DNA from: Brachypodium distachyon
Taxonomy: Eukaryota; Streptophyta; Magnoliopsida; Poales; Poaceae
DNA length: 64,000 nucleotides
Assembly (NCBI RefSeq): GCF_000005505.3
Contig: NC_016131.3
Coordinates: 11,119,501 to 11,183,500, forward strand
Direction of reading: 5' to 3'
A program made the position numbers and the translations under genes. The notes below the pieces were generated by a model that worked only from the letters and a program-made list of their open reading frames with translations, did no database searches and had not been told where the DNA came from. Below are positions 25,872 to 36,290 of this stretch, piece after piece; the first letter of the stretch is position 1; the number at the start of each line of letters is the position of its first letter.

Positions 25872-27858
25872 GCGAGAGGAGACCCGGCCGGACCAGATGA
25901 GATGAGATGAGGCGGAGATGAGTTTCTTTTACCCAGCGAGCAGTGGAGTGAATGCCCACGTCGACGGTATTTTTCTGGAGATACTGCGGTCCAGACGAGT
26001 GTGAAACTTCAACAACTGTTTCCCCGTGGCCTTGCCACGGTTGGCGATGGCGTTTAACCGATGCAAATCGGCACGTGCTACGTTTCCCCATGGAAATCGG
26101 TGCGGTTACGGCTGCTGCTGCTTCGTTTAACCGAGAAACATCCTGGGGTGTGTTATTGCAGTTTCAACTTTGACCAAGTAATTTGGTGGATTCTTGGTCA
26201 AAAGAAAAAGGTAATTTAGCGGGGGGTTTAACTGAATATAATTTGGTGGGTTTAGCACTGTTTCGTCCAATCGTCTGGTTGTAATTTCGGCCAAACAAAA
26301 GCTTTCTCAAAATCGAGCTCTATTTGTGGGTCGTTTGTCTTCTATCTAATCACAAGCAGGGTTTTTTTTTTCTGTAAAGTTTTAAGCTTCGTGATTGTGC
26401 AACTTATTAGTGGTCAGAGAAATAATTCGTACGATCGTGGATTAAAAAGAACTGTCACCACACTTCGTGCTAGCTTGGAGCATTTCTCTGTTACTCGGTT
26501 GTAGACATTTTTGCCACTTATACTCTATCCTTACCTGCTTGTTTTCGTGAGGATCGTGTCACCAAACAGTGATTACCAATGACCAATATGCTCGAAAGGT
26601 CAGCTTGAGCACACAAGTCTGGATTTATGTACTGTGGTCTCATTTAGGGGATACACACACACGGATGGTGATTTTTTTCCCTTACCCAATATACTAAAAA
26701 TTTCAGCTTGACATTCCCAAAAAAAAAAATCCAGACGTGTGGGTTTGTGACTCTCGCCAAAAGCTTTTGTGCCATACAAATTAGCTTTCTGAAAATCGAG
26801 CTCTATTTCTAGGTCGTTTGTCTTCTATCTAATCACAAGCGATTTTTTTCTGTAAATTTTCAAGCTTGTTTTTTTTTTACATTCGTGATGTGCATTGCAA
26901 CTTATCAAAGAACTAATTCAGACTTTAGGGGATTTTTGTAGAGGAAAAACAGCTAGGAACAAATGAATGTGTAGTTCTCTTGTTCTTCTTGTATATGTTA
27001 TTGGTTTTCTCACTCTCGTCAAGCCATCTCACAGGTACTATAAGACTCTAGGTGAATCCTGATAGTAGATTCGTGTTGAAGTATAAATGGACTGCCCTCA
27101 TTTCCTCATCAACTTGAATTTTTGGATGAACTAGTTCAGTACATGAAACTCTTCACAGTATCAAAACCAAGTTCAAGACCTGATTGACGCAATTAGCTTG
27201 CAGCCCACTTTCGATCCACGGTTAGACTCGTGTTGGTGATTACATTGATATGGAGTAGATATGGTGTTGGCGAAGCAGAACCGCAGTGCTCAAATTCAGA
27301 TTTTGTTCTTCGAACAAGTCTTCAGATTTCACGGTGCTCAGATTCAAAATCTGTTTTTGAAACAAGTCATTCAGATTTGTTAGAGGGGAAAAAATTCCAG
27401 GCAAAAAGAACACTTTTCATAGACCAAAGGGATTTGAGGAACTATCTTTCTAACAATCTATAACGACCTACTAGTATAGATTAACTCGGCCGCTAGTCAC
27501 ATAACTAACTAGCTGTTCGTCGTCTTAAATAAGTGTTTCAGATCCATAATAATTAAGGATTTCTATTTTCATGCCCCTAGGCTCGGGCAGAAAGAGGAGG
27601 AAGACAAAAGTGAGCAGAGTTTGAAGCCTGAGATAAAAATGAGGCAAGGAGGGGCATGAAAATAGAAATCCCAATAACTAACTAGTCACGTAATTGTTGT
27701 TTTTAAAAAAGTAAAAAAATATATACTGCTCTTTCAAATTCATAATAAATGTCTCAAATCTAGTAGTACAACTTTGTACAGAGTCCTACTCGAAGGGAGT
27801 AGCTGTTTGAATCTTCCCCTGGTCGATCTCCACCATCGCTTGCATGCAAAGAGGAATC
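25872..27858. other. Intergenic region with a dispersed direct repeat
   Basis: No gene is supported between the FBL17 promoter and the small eEF1B-like gene. The only structure seen is the 85-90-bp direct repeat listed separately. Confidence 0.55.
26300..26868. repeat. Direct repeat, two copies 483 bp apart
   Basis: The copies at 26300-26389 and 26783-26868 share AGCTTTCT, AAAATCGAGCTCTATTT, GGTCGTTTGTCTTCTATC and TAATCACAAGC. They differ in poly-T length and a few bases. They look like a local duplication or two ends of an unrecognised element. Confidence 0.8.
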
Positions 27859-28352
27859 TCCTGCAACGACGTTAGTGAACAAGAATCGTCAAACAGACTG
27901 GAAACCCAAGAGAGCTCGATGCAGGGGAGAACATCTTGGGATTAATCCGATTAGGCACGAAAGCACTTACATATTTTGTTGAAGCTTGCAATGTCACAGC
28001 TCTGGACGTACTCGTTGACTGGCTCGGCGCAGAGGTGGTCCTCGACAAGGTCGTCGACGCAGACGAGGTCGTCGACAACGGTCATCATGATCTGCAGCTT
28101 ATTCATGCCAAATCCAACCGGGACAAGTTTGGCTGTACGCAGAGCAGGTGTAGAGAGAGTTAAATTTCACGAACTGACAAACGCATATATATAATTCATA
28201 GGTACTAGTTTGGAATTGGAAATCGACATACAGGCACCCCAGGTCAAGCCTTCCATCTTGACGCTCCGCACGGCTTCCTCAAGCTTCACCATGTCGGTCT
28301 CATCGTCCCATGGTTTCACGTCAAGCAAAACAGACAACTTTTGGCCTGCCAT
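27859..28352 (-). CDS. Stand-alone eEF1B-beta (EF-1-beta) GEF domain
   Basis: Full-length eEF1B-beta is the nucleotide-exchange subunit that reloads eEF1A with GTP during translation. This gene codes for only its catalytic C-terminal domain, in 94 residues. Exons are 28232-28352 and 27971-28132, plus a last exon carrying just the GA of a split TGA stop (27859-27860). Conserved GEF sequence is present throughout: [55 protein letters not shown] and FNKI at the natural C-terminus. The N-terminal GST-like and acidic regions of the family (about 220 residues in all) are absent. No coding remnant of them was found in the upstream leader exon (ending at 28501, intron 28356-28500). It could be a functional mini-protein or a truncated duplicate. 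Retained introns argue against retroposition. Confidence 0.8.
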
Positions 28353-28608
28353 CTCCTGTAATCCTCAATGATAATAATTACGAGGAAGTTAAAGAGTCAA
28401 GCAAACAATGGTAGCATCTGAAAAAGAACGGCCGGGGAGCGTTTAAACAGGGGTGGGAGAAGGAGAATTCAACTCAACGTAGACAAAGGCCAAAACTCAC
28501 CGCTGAAGGCGCAGATATACGAGGAATTGAAGTCAACAGTGGCTCCGATCGACCTCGGTTCTGGCTGCGGCTAGGGCTTCAGTCCAGCGTGGGTCTGCGC
28601 TCAAGGCC

Positions 28609-28615
28609 TTAAATA
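28609..28615 (-). promoter_or_regulatory. TATA-like box of the small eEF1B gene
   Basis: TATTTAA is read on the minus strand about 108 bp upstream of the leader-exon donor at 28501. The leader exon has no ATG, so translation should start after the 5'-UTR intron, at 28352. Confidence 0.4.
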
Positions 28616-28850
28616 TGCAGATGCCAGATGAGAGGCCGGGCGACGGGAGTCCGTGTCAAATGCGAACCCGAGAGGCTGATTTGGAAAAGAATCTGGCCGC
28701 AGCCCATTGATGCAGAGGGAAAAGAACTAAAGAAGGGGTCGGCCCAGTTCGGCACACAATGGTTTTTGGAGTTCCTTTCTTAGTGGATCGCTGTTGCAGT
28801 TCGTTTAAGGAAATCAAGTCTTTTCATTTTGGAAATTGCGTTCTCAAGTA

Positions 28851-29115
28851 TTACCCTTTTGTTTCTTAATATGGATACATTTATATTTAGAATTGTCGTA
28901 ATTCAAACTTTCACAACTTTTACCAAGTTTGTAGAAAAATATCAACATGTGTTACACCAAACAAATGCAATATGAAAATATATTTGACAATAATCCTAAT
29001 GATACTAGTTTGATGTGATATATATTATGGTGACTTTTTCACAAACTTCGTCAACGCTCACAAAATTTTAACTCATAACAAACCTGGGTACACAGACGTT
29101 TCGGAGCAAAGGGAG
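28851..29115. repeat. Degenerate Stowaway/mariner-type MITE
   Basis: The left end TTACCCTTTTGTTTCTTAAT and the right end CGTTTCGGAGCAAAGGGAG sit next to TA dinucleotides. The inner arm ACTTTTACCAAGTTTGTAG, paired with CACAAACTTCGTCAAC, belongs to a common grass MITE family. Confidence 0.5.
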
Positions 29116-29689
29116 TAATGGGTTTAGATTTAGCAATTAATGGAAAAGCCTATTTTGTGAAGCACCGTGGCCATGCTGACAACTTCAAATCCTTGCCACT
29201 GCGTGGCTCTTCCCGCTCCACAATAGCACGGGTCATGAAAGACCCTCCAATTGATTCTCTTCCTATCAATTTTGCACCGACCATCCTCTCCCTTTTCACC
29301 CCATCGGACACGCCACTATCGCCGGGCTGTCGACGGGGTCATATGCCGCGACATTGATCAAGCAAGCCGGGTCACCCCGCTTGAAGCCTGCAAGCGTGCC
29401 CGGTCGTGCTCCGTCAATGTAGTAATCGGGTGTCAATGCATACTTGGAGCCGCGTGTCACCGCCGCTTGGAGATTACTGACACATCAGGCCACCGCCTCG
29501 AGCTCGCTGAAGCATTGGGTTGTGAGCGCCACTTGGAGGTGTGTCGGCATTGATTGGAGCTAGACAGTTTGTGGCCCGCTAGCGTTGTTACTACGCACGA
29601 CTTTTTGTTATTATTTTGATGAAATCCTAAAGAAACCTTGAATGTTACAAAGTTGATTGCGTAAATCTAGAAAGGTTATGCTATTGAAA

Positions 29690-29930
29690 AATTATCCTAA
29701 AATTTTGAAAGCATGCTTCCTAATTTCTCAAAGGTCTTCACCCAAAATTAGAAAGTTTTTCCCCCAGTTTCTGAAAGTTCATCCCTAATTTCCAAAAGTT
29801 CTCCAAAAATTTGAAAGCTCGACCTCTAGTTTTCAAAGTTCATCTCTAATTTCTAGAAGTTCTCTCAAGATTACGAAACCTCATCCTTAATTTCTAAAAA
29901 AATTGAAAGCTCAGATATTCATAAGTTTTA
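29690..29930. repeat. Degenerate 21-bp tandem repeat
   Basis: About ten units with a spacing near 21 bp share the form CCTAATTTCTNAAAGTTCA (for example at 29720, 29764, 29786, 29827, 29847 and 29888). Units differ by several bases, so the array is old. Confidence 0.65.
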
Positions 29931-30146
29931 TGAATTCCTAAAGTTTTCAAAAGTAAGTTCTTGTGTTGCTTTTAACCTTTTCTTTTCTTTGTCTCCCTCG
30001 CCTCTGTTGCATAGGCTGGATACTCTTGGGTGCTAATGCTAAGAATAAATTTATACGCACAAGAAAGGAACGATTTAGGGTTTACGTGGGTGTGATCGCC
30101 ACGTAGGTTGTCAAAAATCGATAGTACCCCATCCCCAAATTAGCTA

Positions 30147-30380
30147 CTCCCTCCGTCCGGGTTTATAAGGCTCGTATTGAAATTCGTGTCAACCTTTGAC
30201 CAACAATTATACAAATAATATTTAACATATCCATATCAAAGTTATATCATTAGAAAGATTTTCTTATATGAACCAACAATATATCTTTTGTGCCACAATA
30301 ATCTCATGTTACCGATGTATTTTTTGGTCAAAATTTGACATAAAATTCCGCGTAGGCCTTATAAACCCGGACGGTGGGAG
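30147..30380. repeat. Stowaway MITE, well preserved
   Basis: The 234-bp element has terminal inverted repeats CTCCCTCCGTCCGGGTTTAT and ATAAACCCGGACGGTGGGAG. It is flanked by TA duplications (30145-30146 and 30381-30382). Confidence 0.8.
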
Positions 30381-30547
30381 TACCAAACATAGAAGCTAGG
30401 TTCATAGATTTGTAACAACAAAATACCACTTTTGAATTTTCATGAACAAACACTACGTTAATGCATCATGCAAGTTGTACATATGGGGCGTGTGAGATGT
30501 TGTACATCAAGCTATCTCTTGGACCCTAAATTTTATACTCCTATCTA

Positions 30548-30656
30548 GTCCCTCCGTTCCATAATTCTTGTTGAAATATTACATGTATCCAGACGCTTTT
30601 TAGAAATAGATACATCTATTTTTGTCCAATTTGAGACAAGAATTATGCAAGGGAGG
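30548..30656. repeat. Short Stowaway-like MITE
   Basis: The inverted ends GTCCCTCCGTTCCATAATTC and GAATTATGCAAGGGAGG lie next to TA. The element is about 109 bp. Confidence 0.65.
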
Positions 30657-30769
30657 TAGTAACAATTAATACTTGAATATCTATAAACTTTATAAAGTTG
30701 AAGCATGAATCAATGCAAAGATCATAGATCTACGATCAATTCGCATATAAAAAGTCATTAGGTAATCAC

Positions 30770-30900
30770 AAAAGCAAAAGCATATGTTCCAACCAAACAC
30801 ACTTCCTGCTTTTTCACAGCAGAAAAAGCAAAGCACCTTTCACACAGCAGAAAAAGCAAAGCAGCATTTTTCCAGAAGCAAAGCAGAACCAAACACACCC
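30770..30900. repeat. AGCAAAGC-rich repeat
   Basis: Two tandem copies of CACAGCAGAAAAAGCAAAGC are followed by AGAAGCAAAGCAGAACCAAA and CACACCCTAAG. This resembles the ends of non-autonomous grass DNA transposons. The partner end was not identified. Confidence 0.45.
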
Positions 30901-32888
30901 TAAGTGCAGTTAATTTTGCAAGCTCAACATGCAGCCTGTCCACATCACCCCTATTCTTGCGCCCCATTCCCCGTTCCCCGTTCTGTTGACTCGTCACAGC
31001 CTTAGTTCCGTTTGGTTTTCATCAATATGGGCTTGGCCTGGGCCTTTGCAGCCCACCAGAAAGGGGAAATACAGCCTCCAGGCTCCACCTATGTGGCTTA
31101 TGCAGGAGGGGAAAAAATCTCGATCGATTTGCCTTCCCGTGATCCCGTTTCTCCGGCCAGCTCCCGTTTCCCCTGCGCCTGTGCCGCTGCCCTCCGTCCC
31201 CCTCCGCTTGCCCTCCCAAGCTATATGGGCGTCCCTTCCTGGCCGTTGGGAGCGCCGCTCCCCGTCCCCCTCACGCTGCATGCCCTCGCCGCGCCCGTTT
31301 CTGGCCCATTTGGTGTCCACCTCCTGTTCGTTTGTACCAGCGGCTTCGCTGCCGCGACCGATCCTCTACCGACCACCAATGCTCCAGAAACATCCCTACG
31401 TATCCAAGCATTCATCGGCCATGATTGCGCTGCAAATGCGGCACAAAAACTGCTCGGGTGAGCCGAACCGTCACCTTCTTCGTCCTTTAAATCCCTCTCC
31501 ATACCACCTGTGTGATTCGTCCTCTCGCTCACCAGGCCTCGCTCTGGTAGGTGATCTAGCCTGCTCTTTGTTTGTCATTTTATCTTTCCCAATCTCTGAT
31601 ATTGCCTCCTGACTGCAACATGTTTAATGTTTTGCCGGCCCAGGTTTTGCGTCGGTTCTCTGTACTCCTAGCTGAAATTCGGAGGCAGCTGTCATCGGTA
31701 CATAGGGCCCAAGATTCAGACCTGCTTGCATCGGTAAACAAGTCTCTCTCCTCTAATATTTTTTTGTTATTCTTGATGTTGTTCCTGTTGTACCGTCCTT
31801 GATTGCATTGGATGAGCATATATGAATTGTTTGTTGAAATTAGCTCCTCTCGATCATGTTCTGCAAACCAAAACACGTGTGCTTTCTTTCTTTGATGGCA
31901 ATCTACAAACGGAAAGGAAATTGCTTGCTTTTGTGTGTGTATGATTTGCAAATATGGATAGTGCCGAGAATTGCGGGATTTTGTAGCGATGTGTAAGAAA
32001 GGAACAACCTGCTTGCATCGGTACACAAGGCTCTCACCTCTAAATTTTTTTTTGTTACTCTTGTTGTTGTTACTGATGTACCATCTTTGGTTGCATTCCT
32101 ATATTTTTAGAAGACCGGTGTCTTGCTTTTCTAATTCTTTTGTTGTGTTTATCATAGAATGTTGTTTCCCAGTTGCTTTGGTGATATGAGTCCGGTAATT
32201 TTTATGTGAGTTTTTATACTGTTTAATACCACATATTCAAATCACTCAAGTAACTTACAAGATTCTGTTGCAACTAGCAGAGCAAATCAATGATCACAAA
32301 TGTGCGGGTCGCAAGGAGATGGCAGTGGAATCGAGAATAGTTAGGATCCGGTGAAGTCGTGCAGCGGGAAGTAGAAAAGCACACAAAGATCAATCAGGTA
32401 AGATGAGGTCCCTCTCACTCCATCCCTGTCACCAGGTTCATCGTGTTCTGTGAATAAATTTTTAGTCTCATCAGCTGTGAATAGTAGCACTAGATGGAAA
32501 ATGTTGCAATTAAATCATATGATTAGAACAACTGGGTGATTTCTTCAAGGGCAGCTGGCAGAGAGGTAGGAGGGAGGTAGGGGATCAGAGTGTTGAAGTT
32601 CTACTTTTTTACAATCTTAGTATTATCTAACGTGCGGCCTTTTTCAGCTTTACCTTTTTGATAATTAAGCAATAACCAGCAAGCCAAACTATAGGATTAT
32701 AGAAGCATGTGTGGTTCCAGTTTTTAGCTGCAGACTTTTTTTACAGGTTTGCCATTCAAATACCTTTTTGTTTGTCCCAGGTAATATTAATTTCCTATCG
32801 TGCCATGTTCCCCTTATCATTATTCACATTTTTAGTTGCCTCCAATGTATTCTGCTCAGTATACTACTATGTTGTATCGCTAATTCTG
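30901..32888. other. Region without a supported gene, GC-rich at 31.0-31.55 kb
   Basis: A CpG-rich, proline-rich open stretch at 31012-31612 has long frames on both strands but no recognisable protein. A 90-bp direct repeat occurs at 31721-31810 and 32008-32098, sharing CCTGCTTGCATCGGTA and TTGCATT. The region may be cargo of the Helitron-like element that ends at 33977. Confidence 0.4.
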
Positions 32889-33729
32889 ACATTTCAAGAG
32901 GTAAGAGGCGTAACTATAGAGTTCTGGAGAGTAATGAGAGCTAATTGGGGTTTGCCGGATTTGGAACAGTGCACTCCGAACTCATGGGAGTGGATTTGCA
33001 AGCTTCTCTCCATGTTTTCTCAGCAACAAAATGCGGTTATAATGATGACCCTTTGGCATATTTGGCACGTTCACAATGATCTTACTCACAACAAACCTGC
33101 TCCTCCAACTAAAGCCTCGCGACCGTTCCTAATATCTGATGTTAAAAGTAAACAGGTGACTATGTCTAGGTTTCAGAAGGGAAGACACGGGAACTGGGGA
33201 AAACCTGCCACTAAAGCAACCTGGCTCTCCGTCCTGTTCGTTCTGAACTGAAATTCAATGTTGATGGCTCCTTCTTCTTCGAAGATGGTTCGGCTGGGGC
33301 TGGTGTGGTCCTTCGCGAATCGCGACCGAGATTGTAAGCCAATTTTCATGGCGTGTAGATTTCCATTGTCCGAATCCATTAAGTGCAGAGCTGGCTGCAT
33401 GTGAGGAGGGCATCCATCTTACCCAGACCTGGACGAGTCAGCCTTTCCTTACGGAGAGTGACTGTGAGGCCATTTCTCTTATTGAAGCTACTGACCAGAA
33501 TCTTTCAAGATACAACAATCAGGTGTCGACTATTAGCGAACTCATCTTGCTCAGACCAGGTGTTCGAGTAAGCAAGATCACACAGGATCAAAATATTGTA
33601 TCTCATCTTTTGGTTAACTCTGGTAGAATTGATAATTGCACTTTTTCCTGGCTTGGGGAATCCCCCTCTTTTACCCGCAAAAGAAAAAGAGTTGTGACTA
33701 TAAACTCAGTGATTTCGAGATATAATTAG
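32889..33729 (+). pseudogene. Decayed retroelement RNase H-like (RVT_3) fragment
   Basis: A first frame (to 33251) contains LWHIWHVHNDLTHNKP, typical of the region before the C-terminal RNase H domain of plant LINE-like proteins. A one-base shift leads to LKFNVDGSFFFEDGSAGAG and VVLRES at about 33246-33325, the start of an RNase H fold. Further shifts and stops follow. Later remnants read LSAELAACEEG, LTESDCEAIS and NCTFSWLGESPS up to TAA. The relic is non-functional. Confidence 0.7.
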
Positions 33730-33949
33730 CAATTATTTTTGTATTCTAATGCAACGATTTTCTCACCATTTTGCCAATTAGTACAAGGCATTCAGCTAGG
33801 TGGAATATCATGGCATTTTTTAGATTTTGCTTGCTGCTATGTTGTACCGTAGATCTATTATACACTATGTCCAGTTTATGATTTTCATGATACTTTTTAA
33901 ATAATTTGCATGTGTTCTAATTTTGATCTTCAAGAATTTTTCATATATT

Positions 33950-33977
33950 TTCGCAGCAACGCGCGGGTATCATCTAG
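33950..33977 (+). mobile_element. Helitron-like 3' terminus
   Basis: CGCAGCAACGCGCGGGTATC followed by ATCTAG and a T matches the ending of many grass Helitrons: a short GC hairpin, about ten bases, CTAG, and insertion before T. The matching 5' TC end was not found. The upstream RNase H relic and the GC-rich stretch may be captured cargo. Confidence 0.5.
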
Positions 33978-36290
33978 TTTCTAAAGTTACGAAGTATTTT
34001 TAGACAAGTTATATGCTACTGGTACATGTGTATATATAAAAAGAAGCAAGAGTACGTATATAGTACTAGTTCGTGGTAACTGGTATGCCAAAGCAGCGAT
34101 CGAAACCGAGCCTTGAGGTGTACCTACCCATTACATGCATTCGTAGGCTAATGAGACGGACGGAGGAAGCCCAATGGATGAATGGAATTGGAACGACGTG
34201 GCACCGCTGTCGCGAGCTGTGACGTGAGGCTGGCCGTGCGCGCTGCACGTCCGACCCGAGACGAAGAAATCAACGACGCCGAGAGCCGCCAAGCACCACA
34301 GACCACAGTCCAATAGTATTCAATTACGCTGTTCACAGCACACTACCGCCCGATATTGTGCACCAATCAAACCGAATCAAACTGACCGAGTACGAACTAC
34401 TGGATGTCTGGACCAAGACGAGGAGCAACCAACCAGAGGACCCACGGGCTACGCGGAATCAACCAGTGCTTAATTAACAGGGGAAAGGCGTGGAAGAGTG
34501 TCGCACACGAACCAAAAGACGGCATGCAGCTTACGGCGGATCGATGGAGCTCGCCGACTTCCTTGTTATGTGCCGTCCCAGAGGAGGAGGAGGACGTCTG
34601 CCTTTGTTTCCGGCAGCTTCTTCTCTACTTACTGATCAGCTTTGTTTCCCTTTGGGAGCGAGATGCTTTGTTAGTTTTGCCCGCACAACAATGCAAGGTC
34701 ACATCGCCAATAAAATCGCGGCCCCATCCCATCCCATGCACGCAAGCCGCACGGGCGCAGAGCCACCTGTACTGGCGCGACCACCCAGGAAATAAACAGG
34801 CTTGTCTAGTAAATCTGCGTTTTCCTCTGCTCGTCTGCTGCTCTGCTCTGCCCGTTGTTTCTCCACTGACCACACTGCTAGTAATACACGACAGCGCGAG
34901 TGTGTGTGTGTGTGGCCGTGGCCGGCAGTGTGTGTCACGCGTGTTCCGGTTCCACCCGGGTTCATGCTTTCAGCCTTTCACGAGAAGATTGCATTTCTCT
35001 CTGGCCCTTTTCGCTGATCAGTAGGGTAGCAGAATAGCAGAGCATTATGCGCTTTGCACCACCAGATGTGATCTGCAGGAATGTGCTGCCTATATGGATG
35101 CAGCAGGCATGACCGGATAATGCAGCAGTCTTGTGAGGACGTGCTGAAGAGTCGACTTCAGGGTTCAGGGTTAAGAGGCGAGTTACGCTAGCATTGGTCA
35201 AACATGTGTGTTAAAACATGCGGAATACTAGTCAGCGTGTTGGGCATGATTGATGTTTGCCCAACCAAAACATTCTGGGTGCCCATGAGGTAAATGTCAC
35301 AAATAATATGCTTTTTATGTCCTTCGTTTTTTCTTAGCGACAATAATCATTTATTTTCTATATAATCGATTGCCTTTTGCACATTTTTTTTCTCCTTCAG
35401 TTCTGTTCTGCAGAAACAGAAACAGAAAAGCGTGAAACAAAAGCGAAAAACTGACTATGAAAATTAAAACGAAACATGCATTTACGGCTGAAACACCACT
35501 AGATACGGAATTTCTTCATGAACATATTTTTTTTCCTGTTTTTATTATGTCTGTAGCCTGTCCATTTGGCCAATGCTCATTACCTACGCTAACTCTACAA
35601 GTATCTCTAAGCACTTTACTATATGTGGGCATTTATATATGGTTCAAAGAATTTTCTTGTTCTGGCTATATACTAGCATCCGTGTATTCGCTTGGTGTTT
35701 ATTTCCGCACTATCCACTTTTGTATTCGTAGAACTATATATGGTTTCATTAATGAAGCTGGAGGAAACCCCTTTAATCAAAAATAATAATAATCCACTTT
35801 TGTATTCGTTTTCAAATTTTGGGTTTATTCATTGAAACGAGTACGGAACGACTTCCGATCTGATATTTCTCACCCTGATTCCAAAGTCCCAAACGGAAAA
35901 ACACTGGTCACGTGGGGGAAAACATATGTTGTTTATTTATCCATATCGGAAAGGAAGACGTGTTGCCTACACGTAAAGCCATCGCATCTGCGGCAGTACA
36001 AATCAATGGCAGCAGCTAGTTAGATAGAACTAGCTAGCTAAATTTCAGCATCAAGGCAGACACGATAAAACGACGCAGCTCGATCGGAACACGTTGGCCC
36101 TGGCACGCCAACAACGAGGCAAACGAACAAACCAGACCACTTTTTTTCCCTTTTCTTTTCCTCCTCTTGGTCGCTCTCATCTCACCGCGCTGCGACGCAT
36201 TTCCGTTCTCCGCCTCCTCCCCCTCGATCTCTCCTCCTCCCCCGCAACGACCAACGCGACGAGCCCCCACCCCATGCGCAGCAGCTAGCC
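33978..36290. other. Intergenic and DRIP upstream region
   Basis: No exon or named repeat was found. A short GT run lies at 34900-34912. A pyrimidine-rich stretch at about 36141-36175 probably belongs to the leader of the RING gene. A 206-codon frame at 34404-35024 has no protein features. Confidence 0.55.

Noticed and set aside
31012..31461. 149-codon frame in a CpG-rich stretch
   Set aside because: Frames are open on both strands because of base composition, and no family features are visible.
34404..35024. 206-codon plus-strand open frame
   Set aside because: No recognisable motif, no codon-use signal and no splice context; it crosses a GT microsatellite.
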